Shown: positions 44,201-56,855 of the stretch, piece after piece
Layout: every line of letters begins with the position of its first letter
How positions within the stretch are numbered: position 1 is the first letter of the stretch
Origin: Tetradesmus obliquus
Taxonomy: Eukaryota; Chlorophyta; Chlorophyceae; Sphaeropleales; Scenedesmaceae
Assembly: GCA_030272155.1 (NCBI GenBank)
Contig: CP126200.1
Location: forward strand, 2,666,001 to 2,730,000
Length of the DNA: 64,000 nucleotides
Direction: 5' to 3'
Notes under the pieces: model-generated
Told to the model about the DNA's origin: nothing
What the model saw: only the letters and a program-made list of their open reading frames with translations
Databases searched by the model: none
Made by a program: the position numbers and the translations under genes

Positions 44201-45578
44201 ACATGCCGCTCATGGCCTGCATGTACTTGGAGGGGTCGAAGTTGGCGGGGTCCATGCCGGGGGGCATGCCGGGCATGCCGCCGGGCATGCCGCCGGGCAT
44301 GCCGCCGGGCATACCTGGCATACCTGGAAAGCCTGCAGGAGAGACAAAACCACAAAATGATCAGAGGGCAGGCGGCTTGCTGGTGTGCTGTTGGGCTTCA
44401 TGTTGGGACGCCTGCAGGCCTGCAGCGCAGAAACACACAGTCAGAATGCTAGCAGATGGCAGACAGGCTGCAGATATGCTGTTGGCATAGTCCATGCCGG
44501 GAGGCATACCTGGCATGCCTGGAGGCATGCCTGGCATGCCTGGGAAAGCCTGCAGGACACACAGATGCGGCAGTTTGCATGTGAGATGTTTGTTAGCTGA
44601 CCGACAGGCTGCTGGCATGCATGCTATGTGAGGGGGCAACTGCCGGCACACCGGGCATGCCTGCAAAGCCTGCAAAACAGGTATGACTCAAATCAAAGAC
44701 TTGAAAGTGAAGGCACTCATGTGAATGATATGCTGTTGGCGGTATCCTTTCTACGGGCACGCCGGGTACGCCTCACAGATGACCAGCTGTTGCGGCCTGC
44801 TGTGTACAAGTGTAGTGCCACGCTATCTGCTGGCTGGTGTTCGGCCTGCAGTCCTACCTGGCATGCCACCAGCACCAGCAGCAGCAGCGCCGCCCTCAGC
44901 GCCAGCAGCACCGCCCATTGCCCCCATCATGCCAGACATGCTCTCCTGCAGCTGCGCAGTGAGCCCCTGGAACGAGGGGTCGTTGGCAATCTGCTCTGCC
45001 ATCTGCTTGATGGAGGGGTCCTGCAAGAGCGGCAAGGAGTGCATGGAAAGTTTGCAGGAAGGTGATTGGGCAGTCATGAGACGTGCAAGCAAGCAAAGGG
45101 TTGAAGAGGCTGGTAGTGCAAGCAGAAACAGGTTTCAAGATGCTGTGAAGTCCAAGGTGCACTGGGCATGCATGGCAGGATCCTGCAAGCATTGATGCTG
45201 CTGAACGGGTGGTGAGAAGCTACAGCTGCTAACATCAGCAGTGTATGCCGATTGTGGTGCTGAAAGGCCTGCTGCAGGACTGCTGCAATGCATGCTTGCA
45301 ACGGCAGATGGCGGCCAGCAGCTTGTGTGCAGATGCAGGTGCAGGCTGGGGCCTAGAGCTGTCCAAGGCCAGGACTACGCGCATGTTCAAGCATTCTAGC
45401 ATCAAGCACACGCAATTGCAGCATGTGCATGCACTGCACGTTGAGATAAAGCTGCCTAGCTCCTCTACGTCAGAGGCCACTGCAACGCCTCCGTATGCAC
45501 GTGCATGTGCACTAAGCTCACATTTAGGGCGGACTGCAGAGCAGAAAAGTCAAAGGGAGCACCACCACCGGGCATCAT
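41245..45578 (-). CDS. AKR2: AKR2-like ankyrin-repeat chaperone for chloroplast outer-envelope proteins
   Basis: In plants AKR2 is a cytosolic factor that binds nascent outer-envelope proteins and delivers them to chloroplasts. Eight exons: 45522-45578, 44858-45020, 44145-44332, 43419-43478, 42777-42868, 42139-42308, 41598-41829, 41245-41341. All phases agree, giving 352 residues (plant AKR2 is about 340). Order of parts: [12 protein letters not shown] joined across the first intron to [17 protein letters not shown], an STI1-like helix pair; a Gly-Met-Pro repeat ([19 protein letters not shown]) that plant AKR2 lacks; [34 protein letters not shown] and [12 protein letters not shown]; an acidic linker; then ankyrin repeats from ~243 to the end ([33 protein letters not shown]). 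The start at 45578 lacks the ~30 leading residues of plant AKR2, so a further 5' exon is possible. Confidence 0.93.
42365..42420 (-). repeat. acceptor-edge copy of AKR2 exon 6
   Basis: A decayed copy ([13 protein letters not shown] instead of [13 protein letters not shown]) lies upstream of the intact exon. Confidence 0.85.
42661..42685 (-). repeat. short donor-edge copy of AKR2 exon 5
   Basis: About 25 nt resembling the end of exon 5 and its GTGAGG donor lie downstream of the intact exon. Confidence 0.55.
42944..43095 (-). repeat. two acceptor-edge copies of AKR2 exon 5
   Basis: Copies of [13 protein letters not shown] lie at about 42944-42983 and 43048-43093, upstream of the intact exon at 42777-42868. 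Confidence 0.88.
43385..43418 (-). repeat. CAG-rich tract at the donor of AKR2 exon 4
   Basis: On the sense strand the intron opens GTGCGGCAACAG and continues in CAG/CGG units. With the tract at 19044-19088 this is the second donor-linked CAG run. Confidence 0.85.
43705..44095 (-). repeat. four donor-edge copies of AKR2 exon 3 in a ~110-bp array
   Basis: Segments at about 43705-43765, 43811-43870, 43923-43985 and 44034-44095 repeat the exon 3 end ([14 protein letters not shown]) plus about 50 nt of following intron. At 43814-43855 the copy keeps both a preceding AG and a GT donor and is exactly 42 nt. The other copies have lost the AG (43923 copy) or the canonical donor (44034 copy has GC; 43705 copy ends CAC before GT). 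Confidence 0.95.
44487..44675 (-). repeat. acceptor-edge copies of AKR2 exon 3
   Basis: The exon 3 start (GFPGMPGMP, Gly-Met-Pro repeat) recurs at about 44487-44560 and, shorter, at 44641-44672, each with CTGCAG or TTGCAG. Confidence 0.85.
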
Positions 45579-47368
45579 CTTGGCTGTCTGTCTGTCTGAA
45601 GTGTGTCGAGTAAAAAGTCGGCCAGCAGAGATCTGCTGTATACGCAGAACAGATCAACAGCTGGATCGATGCGACAATCTTTCTTATTGGCAAATTCACA
45701 GCGGTCCTGTGGTGATATTCCCTGTGCCAGGCTACAACACATGTCACCTCAGCAAAGCCCTGCAGCACGCTTACGAGGAGCGAGCTCAGCAACTACAAAA
45801 AGGTTTGCTCGCAGCTTTAACGCCTGGCCTGCGCCGGCAAATGGCCACCACCATCAGTGCTTACCAGGCTTCCAGAAGTTCGAAGTTCTACTGTTCGGTG
45901 CTACGACTGCAGTGTAATGGTAGCAATTTGCCTGGGTGTACGCATCCCGTATGATTACAGGACCTGAAACAAAAACATAGTCCAGGGAACTGCACCTCAG
46001 GTGCTGGTGTCAGCCGGCGATTGTGCTGCTCCTCCTGCTGATGATGCAGCACCCCAAACGTGAGATCATGTGAGACAGACTGCACAACAAAGCCCAGGCA
46101 TCCGTTTGAAGCATCACTCATGCACATCTTTCCAGACATACAGCATCATCCGCCATTCATGGCACACATGCTTTACCCTTGGACACGCATGCAGCATGCA
46201 AAGAGTGCTTGTGCTCTTGGCGGCAACAGCCTGCACCCTGGCATGCCTGGACTGACACACACGATGAGGACAATAGCTGGAAAGCACTGCTCTTAGTGTG
46301 CTGTGTCAGCTTCCCTGGCAGCAGCAACATGTGTACAAAACAGAAAATGCCGTCTCCGCTTGTGGTATTAGGAAGCAGATGTCGCTGAACCACCCTGCCA
46401 TACCGCCTATCTCATGCAGCGCTGCGTGCCAGTCACCGCCAGTCACCGCATTCATCACCCTGCAGCCCACTGCTATTCATGTGACCATCAGGCACAGAGC
46501 ACCCAGCAACCATCATGCGACAGTGCAACACGTGCATGCCCATACCAGCAATTGCCGCAGGATTTAAGGAAGTCCCTGCACAATGCTTGACCGAAACAGC
46601 TAGCATGGTGCACAGCCACCATAGGTCTTGCAGCAAGCACATGGGCGAGATTCCGCCACGCATTCCACAACAGCTACTTGTTCTCTGCTGACATACGGAG
46701 GCCATCCCAACATCAGCAACGCTTGCTGTGCACGTGCCTGAACACGCAACACTGAGTGCATCACGGCACAAGCTGCAGCAGACTAGCTGCACCTCACCTC
46801 GAATGTGCATGGCCAGCAGCAAATGCACAACGCCGCATCATCATGCTGGGGGTGCCAGCTGCCGCCAACAGCATGCCTTGTGCTGGACATACTACAGATA
46901 GCTGCTCAAACAAAACCCCAGTGCTGAAAGGTGCTTAATTTCATACATTTGTGAAAGCACAAAAGTGCCGTGTGTGTGGCAACGCCCTGCCATTCACAGG
47001 GGCAGCTGCTGTGCGCTCCCGCGGGCAACCAGCCCAAAGGTGATCTGCCACTCAAAAAATGTAAACGTTGTTACAAACATGTACAATTCATCAACCAAAT
47101 AGCACTCAGGTGCACTCCAGAGTGCGGCAAACCTTGGATATGATGCACTCAGCACTCAGCCACAATCGCAAGACGCCTGGTCAAGCAGCAGGCGCGCTGC
47201 CACCACAGAGCGTGCCTGCCTGCCCACTACTGTGCCTTAATTTGGCCCCTGCCAGCATGCATGGACGTACGCAACACACACGCGCCAGCACCTGACATGT
47301 CAACACGCATGCGCCTCATGTCACATGCACGCGCCGCAACACGCAGCAACAACAGCAGCAACAGAGCA
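45579..47368. other. intergenic: AKR2 promoter region and ZIP-gene 3' flank
   Basis: About 1.8 kb with no recognised gene. TTACA at 47071-47075 (minus-strand TGTAA) is about 300 nt past the ZIP stop, a plausible polyadenylation signal. Confidence 0.45.
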
Positions 47369-47626
47369 TCAATGCAGGTCGCCCAGCACGTACGTGTTGA
47401 GCAGGTGCAGATTCAGCGACATGATGCCCATGCCAGCTAGCAGGCAGCCAACTGCCAGGCTCTTGCCTGCATGCTGGAAGGCCAGCGGCAGCAGCTCATG
47501 GAATGAAAGGAAGGCCATGATGCCGCCCACCCCAGCCAGCATGCAGTCCACAATGCGCTCGTCGATCTGGCCTGGGAAGAAGAGGGCCAGCAGGATGACT
47601 GCCAGGGGCTCCGCCAAGCCTGCAGG

Positions 47627-47669
<43 letters not shown>

Positions 47670-49545
47670 AGGCAGCAGCAGCAGGGCAGTGTTGAGCACT
47701 GGGTGTCGACATGGGTATGGAGCACTGGCAACGCATGGCGTTTTGTACGCAGGTGAAGATGTGTCGCTGTAGTGCGCACATAAACCCATCCACCCACATC
47801 ACTGCGTTTGGCATGCATGAGATGGCATCGGTCGCTCACCAGTCAGCATGCTGGCACTAGCGTTGCACAGCAGCTGCGCTGCACCCTAAGAGCTCACCTG
47901 ACAGTGCTGCTGCCTGCAGCCCTTTCCACCTGCTGCCAGTGGCAAAGTAGATTGGCAGCGCAACACCAACGCCCTCCGGCACGTTGTGCAGCGCAATGGC
48001 AATTGCCAGGCTCAGCCCTGCGAGGCGCAATGCAGGATTCGCGTGTGAGCAGGCAGCTTGTGCATGTTCTGCAGCAGCATGGGCAATGGTTAACGCCAGC
48101 TGTCTTCAAGCAGCAGAACAGAAGGCAGCGTCTTGGTGCTTGGTTCAGCAGCGGTTCAAACAGATGCAAGGATACACGTCTCCAACAGAAAGATGGCGTT
48201 GGTTGGCTCCTCTGACATTGAAATACTGTGCACAGTGCCTGGCAGCAGCCAGCTTGGCAATAGCCTCACCTACTGCCGGCGACTTCTGCGCTGCAAGGAA
48301 TACCGCCACGCCCTCAGGGAAGTTGTGCAGGGCGATGCCGAGTGCTGTGATGACGCCAGACATCAGCAGCTGCCGCTTCAGCTTCGCATCGCTGCTGCTG
48401 CTGTCACTCTCATCCAGCAGCACCACGTCCAAGTCAGCAGAGGTGCCAGACTCGCTGCTGCAGCCTGCTGCCTCCGCGGCCGGCTGCCACTGCTGCTGCT
48501 GCTGCTGCTGCTGTGCTGCAGCGTGCGTGCTGCGCCTGGTCAGGCCTGACCCAGCGTCTGGCAGCTGCTGCACGTCCTGCGTCAGGCTGTCCTGACTGCA
48601 GGAGGAAGCATACGCAGACAGGGATCCAGTGCATGAGTTCAATGCTGATCATTAACAATGCATGGCAGTGCTGAATGCATCAGCCATGCACGATCAACTA
48701 CATTGCATTGGCAGCGCTGCAAAGGCAAGAGTGCAGCCAACTGCTGCAGTACTGTGATTTGTAGTATGCTGCGCCCTTGCTTGTGGCATCTAGCACGGCA
48801 GTATGCATCATAGCGCACTGAACAACCAAACATTGTGCAGGCTCCTGTGCCAGCTACCTACCTGCTGCTGGATGCCCTCTGCAGCACTGAGGCCTTGCCT
48901 GCAACACCTTTGCTGCCTGCTGCCGTTCCTGCAAGCGCGGTGCTTGCTGCAGCAGCCTCTACCAGCAGCTGAGCACGTGCTTCGCTTTCCTTCACTGCAG
49001 AAGCTGGCTTGCTACTGTTTTTTACTGTGGCTGCTTGGGTGTTTGGGCTTGGCGCAAAGAAGAGCGTGTCTGGCTCTGGTATGAGTGCAACAATTGCTGC
49101 AAAAAACAGCACGCCAGCATAGAAGCACACGTTGGCTGCCACAAAGCCGATCTCTTCAGCAGCCTCTGGCAGCAAGTCCATCACAGATATGCTGAGCATC
49201 AGTCCTGCTGCCAAGCCCTGCAGGCACAAGAGCAGCGCACCAGCATCAGGTCAGGTCAGGCCAGCTGCGGGGCATGCTGACGATAGCATGACTGCATAAC
49301 CTGACAAACTTTATGATCCACATCAAACCGCACAGCTTGAAAATGTATAGCTTCAGCCTGTTCATCGGCATTTCTTGCACAGTCTGCCTTCAGGCGGGTT
49401 GCTGTTCTCCAGGCACAATTCCCACCTGCAGGGCTCCGAGGCGCTTGAAGCTTAAGTTTGGCTGAAGCACAACTAGTAGCCCTCCCAATGCTGTGCCCAA
49501 AGCGCCCAGGCCCGTAAGGACCAGAGCCACTACAACGGAGCCCAT
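47369..49545 (-). CDS. ZIP-family metal (zinc/iron) transporter
   Basis: A membrane importer of divalent metals into the cytosol. Exons 49426-49545, 48862-49217, 48270-48595, 47898-48017 and 47369-47619 join in frame to 390 residues. Membrane segments in order: [60 protein letters not shown], a Ser/Ala/Gln-rich cytosolic loop of ~130 residues, then [72 protein letters not shown] and a last segment before the end. HNFPEG and HNVPEG are the metal-site motifs of the ZIP core, and the HELLP site follows. The paired HNxPEG resembles the ZupT/ZIP8-like branch more than plant IRT. The loop is long and low in complexity. An upstream exon is possible because the frame stays open before the chosen ATG. 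I saw no exon-edge copies in its introns. Confidence 0.9.
47631..47668 (-). repeat. CTG tract before the acceptor of the last ZIP exon
   Basis: The sense-strand CTG run ends in GTCCTGCAG, the acceptor at 47619. Confidence 0.92.
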
Positions 49546-49858
49546 TTGCGCAGGCTCGGCGTCAGTCGCCGCTAGCAAGCACAGATACGACTGTCTGTAA
49601 GGATCCTGGTCACTAACAGCAGTTTGTTCATGAACTTATATCCATCGACAGCCCTGCAAGCATGAAGTGCACACTCGGCTGTGAGCTCTGAGGAGCGAAT
49701 AGCATTGACACGTTCCTTCAACCGTGCTGAGACTGCACATCTCTAGTAAAATCAGATTCAAGTGCCGAAGTGAAGCTGGACCACACGGAGGCTGATTGTT
49801 ACACGTCCGAAAACCCTGGCAGAACCACCACCCTTCAGGCATGCTTGCTGCCATCAGC

Positions 49859-52307
49859 TTATGCCTTGGGCGGTGTCCAGGGTCCTTCAAGTGCCGTCGC
49901 CCCCTCTTTCAGCTGTTGAATCATGGCGTCTGCACGGCACAGGCGGCCAAGGCAGACACGGTTAGTGAGTCAGCGTCACAAGGTGTTCAACATGGGACGC
50001 ACTGCTGTCAGTGCTCGAACTGATGCATGCTGTCAGATGTGCTTGCTGGATACAATTATGCTTCCCGGGCGTGTAACCCCTCTATTCTATCTGCTTCCCG
50101 GGTGAGGAAACCAACATGTGTCACCATGTGCAATCGCTTCAGCTGCAACGAGCATCTGAGCACTGCACTTTGCAACACTGGACCATCTCCTGAAACACAC
50201 AGGCCATACACTGCAGCAGCTGCATCCTATTTCAAGTGGACCTGCAGGCACATGAACCGCTTGCTGTGCCAATGATACCATAATTGATGGCCACAAGGTC
50301 ATGCAGGAAAACACACATGCAGCCAAATATATACACATACACACCTGCTTGCTGCACTTCTGGCCGCTCCAGCAGCTTCTGGAAGGCCTCCCGGATGATC
50401 TGCTTGTGGTCAAACGCTAGGCTGGGCAGGGCGTTGACCGGGTACCAGCTGGCAGCAGCAGCGTCATCCTGCGGCAGCGTAATAGGTGCCGGCGTGCAGG
50501 GGAAAGGCAGCACATGGGTCAGAAGGCAGCAACGGGAACTGATAACTTCAAGGTAATGGCCAAAGACTGTGCCGACTGCATATTTTTTCCATGTCCTGCT
50601 CCTATGAATCTGATGTTGCTACCTGGCAGCAGACACGTGTGTGTGTTGGGGGGGGGGGGGGGGGGGGGGTGCAATGATCCAGCTGTTTCGAGACTTGCAG
50701 CGCGGCATCTGTGCAGCACGAAGGCACTTGCAGTGCAGTGCAGCATGCTGCAGGAGAGCATACCACATGCGATTGTGCTCTTACAGACAAGCATGGTGCG
50801 TGCTGCAACGTGTGCTAAGCATCAAGAGTTGGTAACAGCCGCCATGCCAGGGCCTACATGCAAGCTATTGCATTCACACATTGTGTCATGCAACCGCTCA
50901 TACTTCCGCTGCCGCCCGAACTTACAGCAGCTCTAACTCCCAGCTCTGTGCTAGGCACCACTGCTGCATACGCCACAGTGACAGTCCAGCCTCGGGGGTC
51001 CCTCCCTGGGTCTCCATAAGTGCCAACCTGCACAGTCACAGATGTGCTGTCACATAACACACATGATGCCATGACACTGTGCTGCCAGGCCGAGCCATCT
51101 ATCTGGTAGCAGGCTGCATCCTAATGTGCGAAGCACTGCCGGCAAACTGAATCTAGCGCTGAACATGTGCTGAAGCAGTCAACCACAATACATATCTGGA
51201 AACCCGCCTTGCTCCGAGCAGCCAGGCTGACCATAGATAACAGCATTTGACCAGCTGGTGATAAACACAACAACGCTCCCCTTGTCAGCGATAAACTACC
51301 CTCTCCTGCAGCCCGCTGGCACAGGAACCTTGCCACCGGATGGAACTGACCAAACTGCGCAAGTTACAATCATCTGCAGCGTCGAGCACAACAGCACGTA
51401 TGCGAGACAGGCAGATACCCTGCTGCCCCACACCTGGAACATGTCCACATCAGCAGGGTTGACCGAGGTCTCCTCCTGCAGCTCCCTGGCAGCAGCAGCA
51501 GCCAGCGGCTCGCCCTGGTCAACAAAGCCGCCAGGCAGCGCCCACTGGCCCTGCAGCAGCAGCAGCAGCAGCAGCATGCACGGCTGGTGATGCAGTGCTT
51601 GCTGCAGTACTACTTTGCATGCAGCATGCAGTAGGTAATTGCATAGATCGCCAACAGTAGCAGCATGAGATGGAGGTGACATCTGACCAACAAGCTCGCT
51701 GTGCAGCGGGCGTTGGTCCAGCCCAAGGCAAGCACACACAACAGACACAGCAAAGTCATGTCCCGCTTTGTGACCGACAAAGTCTCTTGCTTGCCAAACA
51801 GCAGCAGCAGCAGCAGCAGCAGAATGCAGCAGAGGCTGGTCAAGTCGGCGCATTGTTGGCGGACTGCGGCCTCATGTTGTGGCAGCGGCGGCCATCCGAT
51901 GAGGTACCTGGCAGCTTTAAGCTCCAAGGTAAGTTACCTTGCATGGGGGGTGCTTGCGCTGTATGAGCAGCAGCTGTGATGGCGTGCTGGTTGCAGGCTT
52001 TGCCACAATCACTGCATCAACTGTTAGGGCTGGCCTCGGCCACCTGCTCAACAGCAGAAGAGTGCAGCAGATGATGTGTTTCAATGCACGTTGAGCAGTA
52101 GCAGGAGCAGCATGCGCAGCAGCACGAGTTGGAGCTTATACAGTGCAACGTCATGCAAGTGCTGCAAGCCTGGGGCAAAACAAAACTTCGATGGAGTGTA
52201 TGTTTATACGCACACGCAGTGGATACCGATCTGGCTGGCGCTAGGGCAGATTCAGCAGCGGAGAGCTGTACTGCTGCTTGCACTTACTCGTAGCTGTACT
52301 TCGCCAT
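49859..52307 (-). CDS. Nudix hydrolase (ADP-ribose pyrophosphatase-like)
   Basis: Hydrolyses a nucleoside diphosphate linked to another moiety; the exact substrate is unknown. Exons 52288-52307, 51938-52043, 51434-51550, 50926-51027, 50345-50468 and 49859-49929 join in frame to 179 residues. The first exon, only 20 nt, was found by joining MAKYSYE to WPRPALTVDAVIV. The core then reads LLLIQRKHPPCKGQWALPGG, and the Nudix box GFVDQGEPLAAAAAREL-QEE-TSV follows. Against the consensus GX5EX7REUXEEXGU, the last Gly is Ser. GRDPRGWTVTVAYAAVV and WYPVNALPSLAFDHKQII match the rest of the fold. The N-terminal motif and KHPPCKGQWALPGG are typical of plant and bacterial ADP-ribose-type enzymes. No targeting peptide is seen. 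This gene's introns lack exon-edge copies, but one has a G22 run. Confidence 0.92.
50648..50669. repeat. homopolymer of 22 G (22 C on the sense strand of the Nudix gene)
   Basis: An uninterrupted run of 22 G lies in the intron between Nudix exons 4 and 5. It is not near either splice site. Confidence 0.98.
51552..51580 (-). repeat. CTG tract at the acceptor of Nudix exon 3
   Basis: The sense-strand CTG run ends in CTGCAG at the start of GQWALPGG. Confidence 0.92.
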
Positions 52308-55300
52308 GGCTCGCACTTGGCTTCGTTGACGGGCTGCTGGGACTTGATGTAGCAAGCGGCGGATAGCGACAAACATAGCAGCAGCACAGCACAGGACTGC
52401 AACACGGACAAGGGTTTGAGTCCAGCGATTGCCCGATCGTGTCATAAAACAGCATGGTTCGGCATAAATACAACCACGTTCTTTCGTCCTGCAACCCGTT
52501 CAATCAGTATACAAGACGCAGCACAAAACCGCATGCGTTATGATACATGTGCTTGTAACTGACATGGCTGACTGTGTTGCACATGAACAATACCAAAGAT
52601 CGCAGCCTGCGGCCGGTTGCAGCAACTGCTGCAAAAAAAAACAAGGTATGGCTCCCTGCCACTCGCCAGTGCTTATGTGCATTAAGATAATAATAACTCA
52701 GCAACGCCGTCTGCTGCACGCGGTGCCACACAATACTGCAGGGACACCACATGTGGGAGTCGCCAAACCATGCAAGTTGTGCCAACAAATTGCTGTGTAC
52801 GTTGACTGACCGGAGACCGCAGCAACCACACAACTGGGATAGTGGGAGCCTAGCTGACATATTTTATACCTGCTTCAACCTGCAAACTTAACAGGCCATT
52901 TTGAAACTGGCCCCAGGAAGACAATGCTGTGTGCATACAAGCAGTCACACATATGCATGCACTGGAATTTGGGACCTCAGCTGCGCACCCAGAACAGCCT
53001 GTTGTGGCGCCTGCAGCAAACCTGCACGTGCGCTGATGATGTACAGTTTATCCCGCTGCAAAGGACCCTAACACACCTCAAGTGTGTCACCTAGCTGCAT
53101 GCATGCAGCACAAAACCCTCCAGCAATATAACCCGCAGCACTAAAACACAGTGAATGATAGTCGCCATGCCACAACGCTCGCATCCTGCAAGCTGGCTGA
53201 GTAAAGCTGCAAGGCAACTGCCAAGGCTCTTGCTGATTCAGCGGCATCAGTTGCAGCACAGCAGCTAAGAGCTGCAACCCACCGGATCACCAGCCACAGC
53301 TTCCCAAACAGCAGCAATGCAGCAATGCAGCAGCAGTGCAGCCATATCCAGCGCCGTGCTGCTTGCGTGCATGCTGCCCTGGCACACGCAAGCTGCTCCT
53401 CCCTCTAAACATCAACTCCCGGGTACGTAGGCATTTGAATGATCCTCATCGTCACTGATACTCAGATTCTCAAATTGCACCAAAAACAACTCCTGTCGTA
53501 CAAAGCACAGACTAGCGTGTGCTCAGCTGAACTTCACGCAGCCAAAACAGCACCCTGCTGGATGCCATATTCTCTGGAACAATGTGTATGCCACAACAGA
53601 CAATAATTGGTGGGCACGCTGACATTACAGCATCTGCAGCGCTATCATGCATGGGACAGTCGAGAATCAGCATACATGGCCCAAGCAGCAGCGAGCTGCA
53701 TCCATCAGGAGCCAAGAAGCATAACCTCCCCCACCGTCGCAACTGCCGCTCCTTGTGTGACGGCTTGCATCCATTTCTGCCATGCAACTCCAGCGCGTTC
53801 AAGCACACCATGTGCGGCACATCCACTGCATCCGTGTCCACAACGCCCCCAGAAGTAACGCTGCGTGTATCTGTCAGCATACAACAGCACCAGCACTGAC
53901 GCACCACTGCCCACAGAAATACTGCCCACACCTGCTTTGCTTCAAACTTTGCAGCAGCAGAGAGCCAGAGTGGTAGTGGACACCGCTGCCAGCAGTGTAT
54001 AAATGTGCTAGGCACCACCAACCAACAGTGTTGCAGACCAACCCAGCCTCAGCAACAAGCGCAAATGAAAACTCATGCAGGATATCGAGTGACAGCACGG
54101 CAACCGCCATTTTCTAGTACGTGTAGGGAGACGCTGCCGCTGGCAAATGCAATAACACCTTATAAGCTTCAAATGCTGCTTATTCCAGCTGAACAACATC
54201 AAGCTCAGAGTAGCTGGCACAAGTTCCACATGCGAATTTAAAGAGCTTGAAGCAGCCTGGCTTAGCAGCCTGGCAGCAGCTGCTGCTGCTCATGCTGCCG
54301 GGCTAGGAGTTCGACCCCACCTGCCAAACCCATGGCACTGAATACACACAAACACTCCACGTACATGCATGCCGCTGCACGTATACTGAAGTAGCTGTGC
54401 ATCAAGCACAGTTGCCAAGCACTGCCGCCTAAAGCCTTTCTATTGACTGTTAAAAAACAGAAATCTTTTCGCTTGGGAGTTTGTCTGGGGCGGAGCACTG
54501 ACAAGGCACACAGCAGTGCGCCACACGTAAATAGAGAAAGTGTTATTGCTACACAGAAAACAGCACCGCACAACCAGGAGCACGCGCAGTGCGTCATGCC
54601 ACTGCTATGCAACCCCGCAGATTAGCACAAGTGAACACAACCCCCATTGCGCAGCGCTAGCAACACTCGTGTTGAGTCTGAGTTGGTGTCAGCATCACCA
54701 GCGGGAGCTGGCAGGCGCAACCGAGAGATGCTTATGACCACAATCCCAGAGATACAACAACAACAGCAACAACAGCAGCCCACCACAGCATGTACCACCA
54801 GAACAGCTGCGCAAAGCGGCTGCACCTGCGCAGGCCCAGCGGGCCTGATGAACAAGTATACCTGCAGCTGGCAGTGGTAGAAGGCAAGCCTGTGTTGCCG
54901 GCATTACCGGCCCATGGCGACAACTGCACCTGGGCCAGTCGTAGCCTGTGTTTTTATACTGACAAAGCGCCAAGATAACAAAGCCTGTGACCAGACTGAC
55001 GTGCGCGCACATGGACACATTGCATGTGCGCGCGTTCATGCAGCAGGCGTGCTGCCAGAGGCCAAAGGGTTGCACACATTGCGTGTTATCTTTGTTATGT
55101 AACTGTTATGTAACGGCCAGGCTGGTACCATGGCATGGAGCCTCCAAATGCTACCACAGCACACAGCACACAGCAAGCCTCCACCTTCTCTTCAAATCCC
55201 TTTGAACACAGCCTGAGAGAGGTGCAAAGGCGAAAGATGACAGCTGTGCCAGCTGCCTCGAATGCGGTGTCATTCCGCCTGCTGAACCGCCATACAAATA

Positions 55301-56589
55301 CGCGGGCACGGTTTTACGCACAAGCAACCAGATCACAAGCATGCACTGGCGCGGTGGTTATTCTACTTCAGCTTGCAAGCAAAACAACAGCAGGGGAGGA
55401 GCAAATGCGCTGCAATATGTTTTTTTCCCGGGTACCAGCAGGGTGAACGGTGCACCGCCTGCTGTAACCAGTGGTTTGTGTGCTGCCCCATGGCAGGCAT
55501 GCAAGCATGGAGAGCCAATACGTGTAAACAAGGCGAAAAGTATGCTGCACAGTGCACCAGGCAAGCACACCAACAGGCACCACAGCGGAGCTTCAGGCGC
55601 AAACACACACGCAGTTCAGCAAACGACCACATGTAGCTGCAACAGGCAGACACATCTGCAAGGATCGACCAAGCAGCCAAGCAATCTGCCTTACTTAATG
55701 CATAGACACCAAAAGAACAAAAGAAAGCCACACAGCAGGTGCGCCCGTCATTTCATAATAAGGCTCATTGTCGACAGAAAGCGGACGAAGCGGCGCCACC
55801 AAGCCTGCTGCATTCTCTGCATGCCATGCAAGCGGCTCACAAACACGCACCACGCCCTGCTAAAGTAGTCAGCTGAAGCCAAGCGCCCTGCTAAAGTAGT
55901 CAGCTGAAGCCAATCGCAGAACAGTAAGCTGTATCCGCAAAGCACGTGCACATCAGGCACAAAGCGCAGAGGTTGATGCTCAACAGCGCTGTCAACGCGC
56001 AAGCTGGCAGCACAATGCTGGTAGCTCACGCGCTCTCAGATCACCAAGCCTAACCAGAGAGTGACGGATGACGTTATAACATGCCTGGAGAGAGGAATGT
56101 GACAGATCTGCCGCATGAGGTGATCAACACACACACACCCAACAGCAGACAGCTGCCATCTGATAATGGACTCTGCGTGCCCGACAACATCAGGTAGCTG
56201 CAATTAATCAGCATACAGAATAGCAGGCGGCACAGCTGCCTTCAAAGCAGCCGACGGCAGATGCCGAGCCCTGTGCAGTTCCAACACAGCCCACCATCAC
56301 GTGTGCCCAGCCCACCATCCTGTACAGTCCCTGTCCCAACACAGCCCACCATCACGTGTGCCCAGCCCACCGTCACATCTGCCCAGCCCACCATCCTGTA
56401 CAGTCCCTCTCCCAACACAGCCCACCATCACATCTGCACCGAGCTGCTGCTGATGCAGCATCAGAGATCAGTCACGTCTGGACCAACTGCTGCTGACCCA
56501 GCGCTGCTGCTGCTGCTAACGCAGCGACTCCAGCGCTCGCTCTGAATCCATGATCATACCGAATAGCCTCCAACATCAAACACCGCATC
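52308..56589. other. 4.3-kb stretch without a recognised gene
   Basis: This is the largest gene-poor interval in the window. It should contain the Nudix promoter and the 3' flank of the polyAla gene. The longest frames (minus 53512-54021; plus 55341-55868) resemble no family I know and lack a convincing exon chain. CTG tracts are scarce here. A ~30-bp direct repeat (CCCTGCTAAAGTAGTCAGCT core) occurs twice in tandem at 55854-55914. Imperfect CCCAACACAGCCCACCATCA units fill about 56279-56440. Confidence 0.5.
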
Positions 56590-56686
56590 TACTCTTCACA
56601 ATTGCGCCCAGTATGTCACTGCACACCTCCACCAGCCGCTGCCTGTCACCCGGCCGCACCGCCTCATCCTTAGCACGCCCCACCGC

Positions 56687-56719
<33 letters not shown>

Positions 56720-56830
56720 GGCAGCAGTGACGCCGCTGGTGCTTGGTGTTGCGGTGCGCAGGCACTTGGCCAGGAACTGCAGCAGCAGGCCGAGCGCGAC
56801 TGCCTCCTTAATGCATGCGGCATCTGGGAT
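56590..56830 (-). repeat. internally deleted copy of the last exon of the polyAla gene
   Basis: On the sense strand, a copy of the exon start (EAVALGLLLQFLAKCLRT region, about 56740-56820) is joined via a short polyAla tract to a copy of the exon end (RLVEVCSDILGAIVKS, about 56590-56670). Roughly the middle 800 nt are missing. It lies downstream of the intact exon and stop. Confidence 0.85.
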
Positions 56831-56855
56831 TATACCGCCTCAAACACCACAACAA

